This document shows positions 29,009-38,992 of a DNA stretch of 64,000 nucleotides, in pieces. The DNA is from Lichina pygmaea (Eukaryota; Ascomycota; Lichinomycetes; Lichinales; Lichinaceae), in assembly GCA_963422465.1 (NCBI GenBank), contig OY730169.1:2418001-2482000 (forward strand). Direction: 5' to 3'. The notes under the pieces were generated by a model that was not told where the DNA came from, did not search any database, and saw nothing but the letters and a program-made list of their open reading frames with translations. Position numbers and translations under genes: made by a program. Each line of letters opens with the position of its first letter. Position 1 is the stretch's first letter.

Positions 29009-31276
29009 TGAACCGGCGCCTGGCCGGGGAATGAGTGTCTTCATTGATCTCTCTCTAACTAAGAATCTAGGAGCGACGACCAAGAAGGAGAAAACTCTGC
29101 ACACCGTCACGTGCAGACAAACAATTTAGCCGTCACTCAGGGGGAGGCTGATCTCTGAACCCCTGCAAATCCTCGGGCTATCGACTCCCTGTCGAGTCCC
29201 TGGTTGACACCAATATACAGTGAGAATTCTCTTCTCACGTGAACTTGGCTCTAGCAGCGAGCGAGGACTGGTCTTCTCACTCCTCCGGCTGACACAAGGT
29301 ATTACGACTACGGATTTTTTCTCATGTCTCGGCTTGCGTCTCTCGCTTCACTCGATTTCTGGCGGTGCTACCTCTGGCGACGCTGCATTTTTTCGTGCCA
29401 TGTGTCTTCCTACCGGGACGGCCAGAGGCATCATCTGTCTTTCAACTGGTGGACTCCTTCGTTGCATCGCGCTAGTCTGCGTTCTTGGACCACCACTACC
29501 ACCACCGCCAGCATCATCACCGACTCCACCGACTCCACCAACTCTATCATCACCCTTGTGGCCCTGGCCGTGTGACGCTGGCTCTGACTGGCCCTGGCCT
29601 CGCTCTGGCGCCTTCTGGAAGATCCGACAGGGCATGCATCTTTAAGCATCGGCGCGGCGATTTCATCTGTCCCTTGATCCATTCTCACTCACACGTTCCC
29701 ATATATATATTTCTACTCAACGAGAAGCCGGATGGATGGCGCATGTATCTCACTCACTACTTGTTACTCCTTACTGTCATGTCCTTTCGTCATCAGTTGC
29801 ATGAAATACCAAGTGGTGGTCGGTGCCGGGGAGTTTTGTTTCTTTCTTCTTTTGTTTCTGTTCTTTGTTCTTGTCTTGTCTCACTGCTTCTCACTCTTCT
29901 CACCTCCGGGGGGGTTTTCTGATGTCATTTTCTGTTTACTGTTTCCCATTCTGTTGGACTTGGAAAGTCTTGTATCGGTCCGTCAGTGGTTGGAGACTCC
30001 TTCAGAGATATATCATGGCCGAACTCAGTCTTCACTATCAATGACAGTGACCACTCACTCACTCACTCAATGTCAATTCAGTCCTTAAGGTACAGAGATC
30101 GAGTCTTGGGAAAAAGACCAATTACATGGGATAGTGATCGAGTCTCACTTGGTGACCGACATGATCCAGTCTTGAATACAATGATCAAATCTTGAATACA
30201 GTACAGCGAGACGTGAACAAGGCAGCTTTGTTAGCCGGTCCATCGAGTTAGCCCAGTCCGTCGAGGTTACACTGACTACGTCACGTACGAAGCACTTGAG
30301 TGTCTTGCTGACGACATACTGCCTTTCATTGCGCGGGGGCTGAGATACAGTGGACGAGATGGACGAGATGGACGGACATTATATTACAGTAGTCAGTTCC
30401 GTCTGTTCATCTGTCTGGCCGTCCATCTTTCCATCCGTCCGTGTGGCCGTGTGGCCGTGTGGCCGTGTGGCCGTTCATCCGTTCATCCGTGCATCCATTC
30501 ATCCGTTCATTCATTTATCCGTCCATCCATCTCTTCATCTTTTCATCCGTCCATCCATCCGTCCATCTGTCCATTCGTTCGTCGGGGTTGATTTGGGACT
30601 GACTACTCACGTGAGTAGCTACGTATGTATGTAGTAATTAGCTCTGCGCCAGAGCAGTTAAAGTAACTAGATTTCCATCGTCATCATCATCATCGTCGTC
30701 GTCGTCATGGGCATGCTCTTTTGAACGTTCAGTTCAGTTCATTTGGTTGGTAGTCCTTTGTGACTGAGCGACACGACTGACTGGCTATCACCGACCCTGC
30801 CCATCATTCATTAGGTATCTGCTGCTGTCAAGTCCGTCTCAGTTTTCTAGTCGGGTAATTAAGTATCAAGTGCTTGGTGCCGCCAATCTTCTTGATTTTT
30901 AAAAGACTGCTTGCTCACTCATTCATTGATGCCTGATGCCTGATGTCTGGTGTCTGGTGTCCGTCTCTCACTTGGAATTACTGGAGAATTGTCAGCCGGA
31001 GGGGTGAGAGAAGGCCAGTCCTCGCTCGCTGCTAGAGCCAAGTTCACGTGAGAAGAGAATTCTCACTGTATATTGGTGTCAACCAGGGACTCGACAGGGA
31101 GTCGATAGCCCGAGGATTTGCAGGGGTTCAGAGATCAGCCTCCCCCTGAGTGACGGCTAAATTGTTTGTCTGCACGTGACGGTGTGCAGAGTTTTCTCCT
31201 TGGTCGTCGCTCCTAGATTTTAGAAGAAGAGAGAGATCAAATCAAGACACTCGTTCCCCGGCCAGGCGCCGGTTAA
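29009..31276. repeat. Long inverted repeat unit, 2.27 kb
   Basis: The arms at 29009-29293 and 30991-31276 are about 285 bp each and near-perfect reverse complements. They share, for example, CCGGCGCCTGGCCGGGGAA at the outer ends, GCCGTCACTCAGGGGGAGG inside, and a GAGAATTCTC palindrome. The 1.7 kb between them has no supported gene. I see no clear target duplication at the outer ends. The unit could be a foldback or TIR-type element or a local inverted duplication, and it could give hairpin RNA if transcribed. Confidence 0.8.
30395..30580. repeat. Degenerate CCGTGTGG and TCCATCCG microsatellite
   Basis: Tandem CCGTGTGG units (about 30441-30475) run into a long stretch of TCCG/TCCA tetranucleotide repeats. 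This lies inside the loop of the long inverted repeat. No coding role is supported. Confidence 0.75.
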
Positions 31277-31416
31277 CAAGAGGTAAAAGACGAAAAGTGA
31301 GCTGAGGGGGAATGGGCGGGTTTAGCATATGGCTGTGGGGCTCCTAGGTCATGTGACACGTGGCTCCTATTACCCCTTGCTGCGGCCCGGCCCTGTCATG
31401 CACGAAACAATTTTTA

Positions 31417-31781
31417 CAGCGGAATGACGCAAGTCTGCGTACAGCTTCGGTACAGCATATACTTCGACAGGCTCTGTACAATCAGTAAAAGTGGTGTGGT
31501 GTGGAGGGTGTCCAAAATAGGTTCTAGTGAAAAGATATGCAGTGGTCACAATCCTTTACTGTAGTTGCAGTCAGTAGTAGCTGTAACAGTGTGCCAAAAG
31601 TCACAAGCAACCAGCTTTGGTGGATGTGGAAAAGCCTCCAAAAGTGGTGCCAGAGGTTAGTCCGGAGAATCAATACATCATCACTTGCTGCTGTCACTGT
31701 AAATCTGATTCTGTCACATTACTTGAGAAGATAGCGGCTGATTGGTTGTACCGGGGTACACAGACTTGTGTCGTGACACTG
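31417..31781. mobile_element. MITE-like element, 365 bp, pogo/Fot1-type ends
   Basis: It starts CAGCGGAATGACGCAAGTCT and ends AGACTTGTGTCGTGACACTG, so the termini are imperfect inverted repeats of about 25-30 bp. TA dinucleotides flank both sides (31415-31416 and 31782-31783), as expected for Tc1/mariner/pogo insertions. About 110 bp next to its right end (for example GGAGAATCAATACAT) matches the inside of the 178-bp elements at 58513 and 60811 in reverse orientation. No transposase is visible. Confidence 0.75.
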
Positions 31782-31944
31782 TACTTCTGTACATACATAC
31801 AACAACAACTTTGGGTACTGTACGTCCATCTAGTTTTTAGTACGGAAGGTACGTACGTTACTGTAATGCGACTGCAGTATCAGGGAGGAGTATTATCGTA
31901 CTTATGATCCTTGTGACTAATAAAATGTAGGGGCTTACATAAGA

Positions 31945-31970
31945 CTTTTATCGTGACACTGTGACTGTAG
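31945..31970. repeat. Isolated MITE terminus
   Basis: GACTTTTATCGTGACACTGT resembles the right terminus of the MITE family (GACTTTTGTCGTGCCACTG at 58672-58690). No partner end was found nearby, so this is probably a relic. Confidence 0.4.
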
Positions 31971-32195
31971 TTGCTCCTCCAGCCCCCTATCGCAAGTGCT
32001 ACAATACTTAAATTTATGACTTGATTTGTACTATGTATGTCACTTCCCCCAATCATATTGGGCTGTCATTCAAGCAGGGGGTGGATATCACAAAAAGTAA
32101 GAGAGGTGTCATCAGTTGTGAGAAGCCCTTTTGTAGCACTTATGGACCCCCACTGTACGGAGTAGTACTTCCGTACAAAGGTCCGTATGTACATA

Positions 32196-33073
32196 CCCGT
32201 GCCCCACACCCCGTCCCCTGGAGGGGTGTTGGTCAGCCCAATGAACACGACACCTCTACGAACACCTCTCGACAAAATCAACTACACACGACTATGACTC
32301 TGGACAACAACGACTAAATAGAAATCTAAGCGGCTCATTCGGTTCCTCTGCTTCTACTCTACAATCTCTGAAATTGTAGACTTCTCTTGGGGTTTCTAGC
32401 GTTGCTGAGAAATAACAGTGGTTGCCGCTTGAAGATGGGCCTGTCAGGAACTAGTTGCCCGACCGGGCGCTTAGTCAGTTAGATCCTGACTAGGCAGGCG
32501 GGTGCAGCCGCACTTATCTATCGCTAGTACGGAGATGTCGGGCACTAAGCCCAGACATAGTAGTCTTTTGGCTCAGTTCCGCTTTAGCCTACTCCGTACG
32601 GCACCGCGCGACAGGGCCTTTGATAGTGACAATTTCAAACACTTATAACTTGACAACACAACAACAAAGTAGTGATTTTTATGTGCCTATCTGATTCTCC
32701 TACATCTATAGTACTATCCCACACATTGCAGGCTCTCACTGAGTCTGCTGGTGTTGCTGAGTTGCTGAAGCTTTCAGTTTATGGCAGTACTTGCCACTTT
32801 GGAAGGGGTTCTATTAAGGTGTCTTTGAAGTCGCTGATAGGGGACATCAACATCTTTGGCTAAGGTTGACAAGGTGATATTCTCATCGTCGGAGATGGAA
32901 TCTATGGCTTCTGTGATGCAAGCCTCGACCTCCGCATACAAATCAGACATGTTGTGGTGGAGTTATGGTGGTTTGAACTTGGTCGGTATTGGCATTTTTA
33001 CTAGTGTTCATAGAGGTGTCGTATTCATTGGGCTGACCAACACCCTTCCAGGGGACGGGGTGTGGGGCACGGG
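32196..33073 (-). mobile_element. pogo/Fot1-like DNA transposon relic, 878 bp
   Basis: The termini are inverted repeats of about 70 bp (CCCGTGCCCCACACCCCGTC... at 32196 and its complement ending at 33073), with TA on both sides. On the minus strand, from an ATG at 32950, the frame reads MSDLYAEVEACITEAIDSI and then a helix-turn-helix typical of pogo/Fot1 transposases (ITLSTLAKDVDVPYQRLQRHLNRTPSKV), followed by a TGA about 60 codons in. No DDE catalytic domain remains. I read it as an internally deleted derivative of a larger transposon. Confidence 0.65.
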
Positions 33074-33194
33074 TACGTACGTACGGTCCGTAGTTCAACG
33101 TTGATTCCAAGGGCCTACTCAAAGATCTACCATCTATAACTGCCTATGTTGCCCCACTACGGGTGTTTTCGGGAAGACATGGATGCTGATTAAC

Positions 33195-34375
33195 TCACCC
33201 CACCTCGCCACGGATCTTACTTCGATGCCCCCCTCTAACTTCGATGCCCCCTTCGCTTAGCACAAGTACTTGTAGTTCTGTGGCACTCCCTAGAAGGACT
33301 AAGTACTACTAAACTTTTGGGGCATCACCCACTGGCTGCCGAGCTCCACACCACCCACAAAGTCCCCACAACGCCAAAAATGTCATATATGACATCAAAA
33401 ATGAAATTTGGCTTGATAGACCTAGAGCCAGACATTAGATGCGACTAGCAAAAAAGTGCGACTGAAGAATATACGCTGTGTAATGCTCCCAGGACTTATG
33501 AAGCGCATACCTTGCTTGACTTGAAGAGATACCTAGCTTTATATGGTGTGGCTCGGCAAAGTGTATGTACTGATTTATGCGGGGGGGCATGGAAGTACGA
33601 GGGGGGCACCGAAGTACGGACAATTACTCCGATGCCCCCATGATTCTATCTACCATGCCCCCTCTGTGCTGTGTCTCACCTAGATAAGCGAGGTACTTAT
33701 CATCCCACTAAACTATCATAGTAACAGAAGTACCGGTCTAAATTTAAGTTACAGTACGTACCTCTCTTTCTTCCATGCCCCCCTCCATCCCGTGTCTCAC
33801 TCAGCTAAGCGAGGTACTTGTCCTACAACGACATTCCTCATATAAACCAAGGTACTGCTCAAACCTTGAGCTGGGCTAGTGCGATGCTTACAGTACCATA
33901 CTAAGACTCATACAGTATAAATCAAAGTACCTTACTTCTTCTGTATGTCAAAAGAAAACTTAGCGGAGTACTTCTCCTATTGGAATAGACCTACACAAGT
34001 CAGAAGTACCTGTGTCACACTACTCTATCACCCTTGCCATCAGTGCTGTCGCTGTCGCTGCCCTCACTGCTCTTGCTGTCAGTCGCCTTTACCCTCACAC
34101 TTGGCCTCACCTTTACCCTTGGTGTCACACTGTCACTGTCGCTGTCGTTGTCGCTATTGCTGTCACCCCGCTTGTACTCTGAATTTAGCTGGTACCTTTA
34201 TCTGTATGACTGTTGGGTAGTAGACTAAGTACCGGGAGGAGGGGGGCATGGAAGAAAGAAGGGGGGCATGGCTTAGATAGAATCGTGCATAGAGGGGGGC
34301 ATCGGAGTAATTGTCCGCGAAGTAATCTACCTGCATAGTGGGGGGTACCAGAGTATTACGTAATTGTCCGTAAGC
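33195..34375. repeat. C/G-rich fold-back region with GGGGGCAT motifs
   Basis: A segment GGACAATTACTCCGATGCCC (about 33615-33634) followed by ATTCTATCTA and CATGCCCCC recurs inverted at about 34237-34322. CTTTCTTCCATGCCCCCCTC (about 33768) also recurs inverted at about 34228-34250. Direct copies of CTCAC-TAAGCGAGGTACTT lie at about 33670-33695 and 33800-33820, and further GATGCCCCC copies at 33215-33250. No gene is seen. It looks like a fold-back or nested MITE cluster of unknown family. Confidence 0.6.
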
Positions 34376-34991
34376 TTTTTTGACTGACTATCGATAAGGG
34401 CTGGCCCCTCATGTGATGACAGTTCTTGTCCCTTGCCGTACATATGTACTGTGTACACGCGTACGTACTTCCTTACTACGTACGTCTTGCACCACCGCAG
34501 CGTCGGATGATTCCCCACGACGTACTCTCTTACCGGTACCGACAGGCATTGATATCCATCTCCCTCGCCAACGGCGTAATCTCGAAGCTTCTCAGCCTCA
34601 TCATCGTCACGTTCACCGATCACGCCGCGCGAATCTAGCTCGATGCAGACTCGGCTCGGCCCAGTACCGACGGTGCTTGGCGGGTACCGTGGCTCAGGCC
34701 AAGCGCTCGATGCGCTTGGCCGGCCCGGCTGTCGTGCACTTTCGTCCGACAGCTCCGTAACTTAGTATATATATCTCACGCGAGTTTGCTCGTACGGATT
34801 TCCGGTCCGCAAATGCATCTTCTCCAATCGATCTCTTCGTGCTTTCCGACTCCACGTCCGAGGCTGCTTGTCGTCAGCTCGTCATCGACCTGAAGGAGCC
34901 TTCGAACGTGCCGGTCCCCTCGACCTTGCGTCGTCGGACCTCAGGTATCATACCACCGGACCACTGCCGACGGCCTTCCGATATCGGGGAT
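34376..34991 (+). promoter_or_regulatory. Upstream region of the IDO gene
   Basis: No separate gene is supported. A TATA-like run (TAGTATATATATC) at about 34763-34775 lies roughly 220 bp before the chosen IDO start. GTAC-rich palindromes (ACGCGTACGTAC, CTACGTACG) lie near 34457-34485. The IDO frame is open back to a stop at 34758-34760 but has no in-frame ATG before 34992. Confidence 0.45.
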
Positions 34992-36678
34992 ATGATCCCG
35001 CCGGTCCCTGACATACGAGATTACGACATCTCGCCTTCGCACGGCTTCCTGCCGGCGCAGCCGCCCCTCTTGATGCTGCCGCACGAGTACTACTCCAGGT
35101 GGGAGATCATCATCGTCAACCTCCAGGGCCTGCTCCTGAGCAAGCGACTCCGCGGCGTGGTCGACGGCCTGCCCGTCCTGTCGACGACGCACCTGCACGA
35201 CGAGTCGGAATGGCGGAGGGCGTATTCGGTCCTCGGCTTCATTTCGCACGCCTACATCTGGGGTGGCGAGACCCCTATCGACGTTCGTCTTCACTTTTCC
35301 TTTCGGCCGTTTGGCTTCTCCCGTAGCTTCGCATCATCTAACTTACGAGCTGCGTAGCGTCTGCCACCGAGTCTCACGATACCTTTTCTGTCCGTGTCCG
35401 GCCACCTGGGACTGCCGCCGGTGGCAACCTACGCCGGAGTCTGTTTGTGGAACTACAAGCCGCTCTTCCCCGATGAGTCCATCGACAACCTCGAGAACCT
35501 CTCGACACTGACGACCTTCACCGGTGCGCTGGACGAGTCGTGGTTCTACCTCGTGTCGGTGGCCATCGAGGCCCGCGGAGGCCCCATCATCTCCAGGATG
35601 CTGACGGCTATCGACGCTGCCCGGCACAACGACAGTCCTGCGGTGACGAGCTGCTTGCAGTTTCTTGCCGAGCGACTCGACGACCTGGGCTCTCTGCTGC
35701 AGCGCATGTACGAGAACTGCGACCCCCACATCTTCTACCATCGGGTACGCCCCTTTCTCTCGGGGAGCAAGAACATGGCCGATGCCGGCCTGCCCTACGG
35801 CGTCATGTACGACGACGGCACCGGTGGCGACGGCTACCGCCAGTACAGCGGTGGCAGCAACGCTCAGAGCTCGCTCATCCAGTTCCTCGACATTGTTTTG
35901 GGAGTGGAGCATCGCCCGACGGGCCAAAAGCGATCCGAGCCGGCCAAGGGCGAGGAGGGGACGGCGCCTCCGACGCAGCACAACTTCATCAAGGTTCGTT
36001 CCGTTCCGTCGGCGGCCACATCGCGGTCGATTCCCTCCGTTCGATGGATCGGTCGGCTGACGTCCGCGACGGTAGGATATGCGTGAGTACATGCCGGCGC
36101 CTCACCGACGCTTCCTCGAGCACATGACTGCCGTGGCCAACGTTCGAGACTACGTCGAGACCCGTCGGTGGGACCGCGGACTGTGCATCGCCTTCGATGC
36201 CTGCCTCGTCATGCTGCGCGCCTTCCGGGACAAGCACATCCAGATGGTGTCGCGCTTCATCATCGTCAAGTCTCGCGAATCGCGCAGCCCCCTCGCCGAG
36301 TCGGCGCCCCTCTCCGGCTCACCTGCGTCGGCAAAGGGGCTCGCTCCGGTCGCGCGTAACCCGTCTCGCCAGTCGCCCAGCGCCATCGTGGACGGTCGTG
36401 CACCTGCTGGGGACGGCAAGAAGAAGCTACGGGGAACCGGCGGCACAGCCTTGATCCCGTTCCTGAAGCAAGCCCGCGACGAGACGGGCGAGCCCGCCAT
36501 CGACGCCTGGGCCCGTAGGCTGCTTGGCAACGGACCGGCCGGCGTCGGCAGGTCCAGCAGCGGCTTCGTCGGCGCCGGCAAAGGTGGCGAGTCCAAAGCC
36601 ACCGGCGGCGAGCAGATTGTTGGCCTGGCCGGAACCTGGACCACGGACGACAGCGAGGGTGGTCTATGCCACTGGTGA
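34992..36678 (+). CDS. Indoleamine 2,3-dioxygenase (509 aa, 3 exons)
   Basis: Haem dioxygenase opening the indole ring of L-tryptophan, the first step of kynurenine and de novo NAD+ synthesis (role of yeast Bna2). Exons 34992-35282, 35358-35993 and 36076-36678 join in frame. The introns are GTTCGT...GCGTAG (75 nt, branch CTAAC) and GTTCGT...GGTAG (82 nt). The start MIPPVPDIRDYDISPSHGFLP matches the usual fungal N-terminus, and earlier in-frame codons lack an ATG. Family motifs are YIWGGETPIDRLPP across intron 1, HLGLPPVATYAG, GGSNAQSSLIQFLDIVLG, and MPAPHRRFLEHM. The proximal haem ligand is most likely His363 in DKHIQMVSRFII. The C-terminal KLRGTGGTALIPFLKQARDETG is typical, and a roughly 70-residue Ser/Gly/Ala/Pro-rich insert precedes it. 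It is the first host gene after the transposon zone. Confidence 0.93.
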
Positions 36679-37930
36679 CCATCACGTGTTGATCTCAGTT
36701 TTCGGGTGGTAACGTTGTGATCTCGATAGAACGCCAATAGAATTCTAGCCGTCTTCTTCCTCTCGGAATAGAGCTCCACCGTATCCGCTCGATTGCACTC
36801 TCCGCTTATCCGTACTCTCAATTCAATGTATCAACTCGAGCCATTCGTTTCGTCCACCTACAGCACCTTCCGTGCCACTCTTCCCACGATAAATACATCT
36901 CCATCCGTGCGACTCCTGATCATGACCGTGGGTTCTGTCCTGTCTAATCCTGTCTGGTCAAGTCAATCAAACCGCGTACCCTCGTATCGACCGAGCTACG
37001 TACCTCTTACCAGTAGAGCGTCATTGTTTTTATTAAAATACATTTATTACCCCCCCCCCCCCCCCCCCCCAATTGTTTTCTTTTTGGGGAGCAGAGCAGA
37101 GCAGAGCAGCCTGTCATGCCTTGTTTACAGGACAGAGAACAAGCGTCAGTCTTCGAGAGGCACAAGAGGCGCGAGAGGCACGGAATACTCTTCGTGCAAT
37201 GACAGCATGCGGTACAGATACTACGTGATATGAACGGAGATGTTGAATTCGGAGGAGAACCCGGCCGCCGGTACAGATTCAGGCCCCCCGGGGGGGAAGG
37301 GGAAGTAGAAGAGGAGGCAGGGCGTGGTGGAGGCAGGAAAAGAAAAGGCAAGGCGAGACGAGACAAGACAAGACAAGACAAGACAAGACAAGACAAGACA
37401 AGACGAGACGAGACAAATGAACCTAGCAGCATTGCCAGAACAACAAGCACATGAACCGGGGGGGGGAGCATCCACTCTCTGCTAAACCAACGAGCGGAGC
37501 ATTCCAGATTCCAAGGGCCCGAAAGAACTTGAAGTCGTGATGCTCATCACAGGTAAAACTCGAGTGTCGATACTCAGACGAAGGATCCAGAGGAAGGATC
37601 CAGATGGAGAGTGTTACTGGGAGCAACGAGAACTTGTGGCACGGAGTGCTGTTTTCAAGCGTCTTGACTCCTATCGATAGCTATTTCTTGAGATTGCATG
37701 CCCAGTTCTTGATTTTGATCTCTTGCCGTGCTCGTGTGTTTCTCGTCTTCGTGTTTTATCGAGGGTGAGGAGATGTGGCCCAGGCGAGCTGAGACTTGGG
37801 GGGGCACGTTTGAGACTTTTTGGTAGGGGTGGAGACGAGCGATGGAAAAGGATTTGCAGTAGAGTACCGTACGTCGTCATCCGCTCTTTCGACGGTCGAC
37901 AGAGCAGGATCTAGAACAGGGACCGAGGGA
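36679..37930. other. Intergenic region with a poly-C run and an AAGAC microsatellite
   Basis: No gene is supported. It holds a run of about 20 C at 37051-37070 and tandem AAGAC/GAGAC pentanucleotides at about 37352-37412. Short open frames here are low complexity. The IDO and APS kinase genes converge on this region, so it should contain both 3' ends. Confidence 0.6.
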
Positions 37931-38731
37931 CTACGCTGCCCGATCGGACGGTCGCAGCAGGTCCTTCTCCTCGAGATAGGCCACGATCTGGCGCACGGCG
38001 TCCTCGACGCTGGTGCGGGCGCTGTCGATCGTGATCTCGGCCGCCTCGGGCGCTTCGTAGGGCGCGGAGATGCCGGTGAAGTCCTTGATCTCGCCGGCTC
38101 TCGCGCGCCTGTAGAGGCCCTTCGGGTCGCGTTTCTCCGCTTCCTCCAACGAGATGTCGACAAAGACTTCGACGAACGGAAGCGGGTCGTCCGCGTCGTG
38201 CTGCTGCGACTGACTCCCGGTCGGACCCTGCTGGCTCGCGGCGGCGTGTAGCGCGCGGGCCGTGTCGCGATCGGCTCGGTAGGGCGATATGAACGCCGTC
38301 AGCACGATGGTCGACGCGTCGGCGAACAGCTTGGCCACCTGTCCAGACGCGGATTTTTAGAAGGAGGGTCGATCCTGGGACGGAAAAGGCTCCGCGATAG
38401 ATGGGAGGTCCGGTTCGTACCTCGGCCACCCGCCGGATGTTCTCGTTGCGGTCTTTCTCCGAGAAGCCCAGGTCCCGGTTCAGACCGAAGCGTACGTTGT
38501 CCCCGTCGAGCCGGTACGCCGCCAGTCCCAGACGCAGAAGATGCTGCTCGAGAGCGGCGGCGATGGTCGACTTTCCCGACGCCGACAGTCCGGTGAACCA
38601 GATGGTGAATCCACGCTGCTTGCGCAGCTCGTTGCGCTCACGCCGCGACAGCGAGGCGTGCCATGTGATGTTGCTGCGTCGGGATCAGTACCAGGGTCCG
38701 ATCGAGGAGGCAGAGACACTCACGTTGCCAT
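37931..38731 (-). CDS. MET14: Adenylylsulfate (APS) kinase, 222 aa, 3 exons
   Basis: Phosphorylates adenylylsulfate to PAPS with ATP, the second step of sulfate assimilation, in the cytosol. Exons are 38724-38731 (8 nt), 38421-38673 and 37931-38338. Introns of 50 nt (GTGAGT...GCAG) and 82 nt (GTACGA...ACAG) restore one frame, [22 protein letters not shown], which matches the fungal Met14 start. The P-loop is GLSASGKST (residues 31-39). Other motifs are [68 protein letters not shown] and [11 protein letters not shown]. An insert of about 20 residues rich in Gln and Ser ([19 protein letters not shown]) precedes FVEVFVD and is absent from yeast Met14. It is divergent from the BOR1-like gene, 261 bp away. 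Confidence 0.95.
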
Positions 38732-38992
38732 CGGATGGGTAACCGTGTCTTCTGCCTTGGACCGCGCAATCGGACCGTTGCGCCGCAAGGATCAAGATCG
38801 ATGTCCGCCATGTTGGATTATCAACAGGCGGTGCAGGGCCCCCCTGACGCGAGATCACGCCATCAACGGCCTCCCACGGATTGCTTGCTGAGTCATTCGT
38901 GACGGTACGGTACGGTATCGTACCCATCGAAATCACATGCTTGGTGGGGGCATGACGTCACTGTGCCAGGGTGCCCCACCATCGCCGCCGCA
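38732..38992. promoter_or_regulatory. Shared divergent promoter between APS kinase and BOR1-like genes
   Basis: This 261-bp gap separates two outward-facing start codons. It contains tandem GTACG units (GGTACGGTACGGTATCGTACC, about 38902-38923). I recognise no specific factor site. Confidence 0.6.

Noticed and set aside
34839-34991. Upstream extension of the IDO frame
   Set aside because: The frame is open but starts from GTG with no ATG, and IDO proteins normally begin close to the PDIRDYDIS segment, which follows the ATG at 34992.
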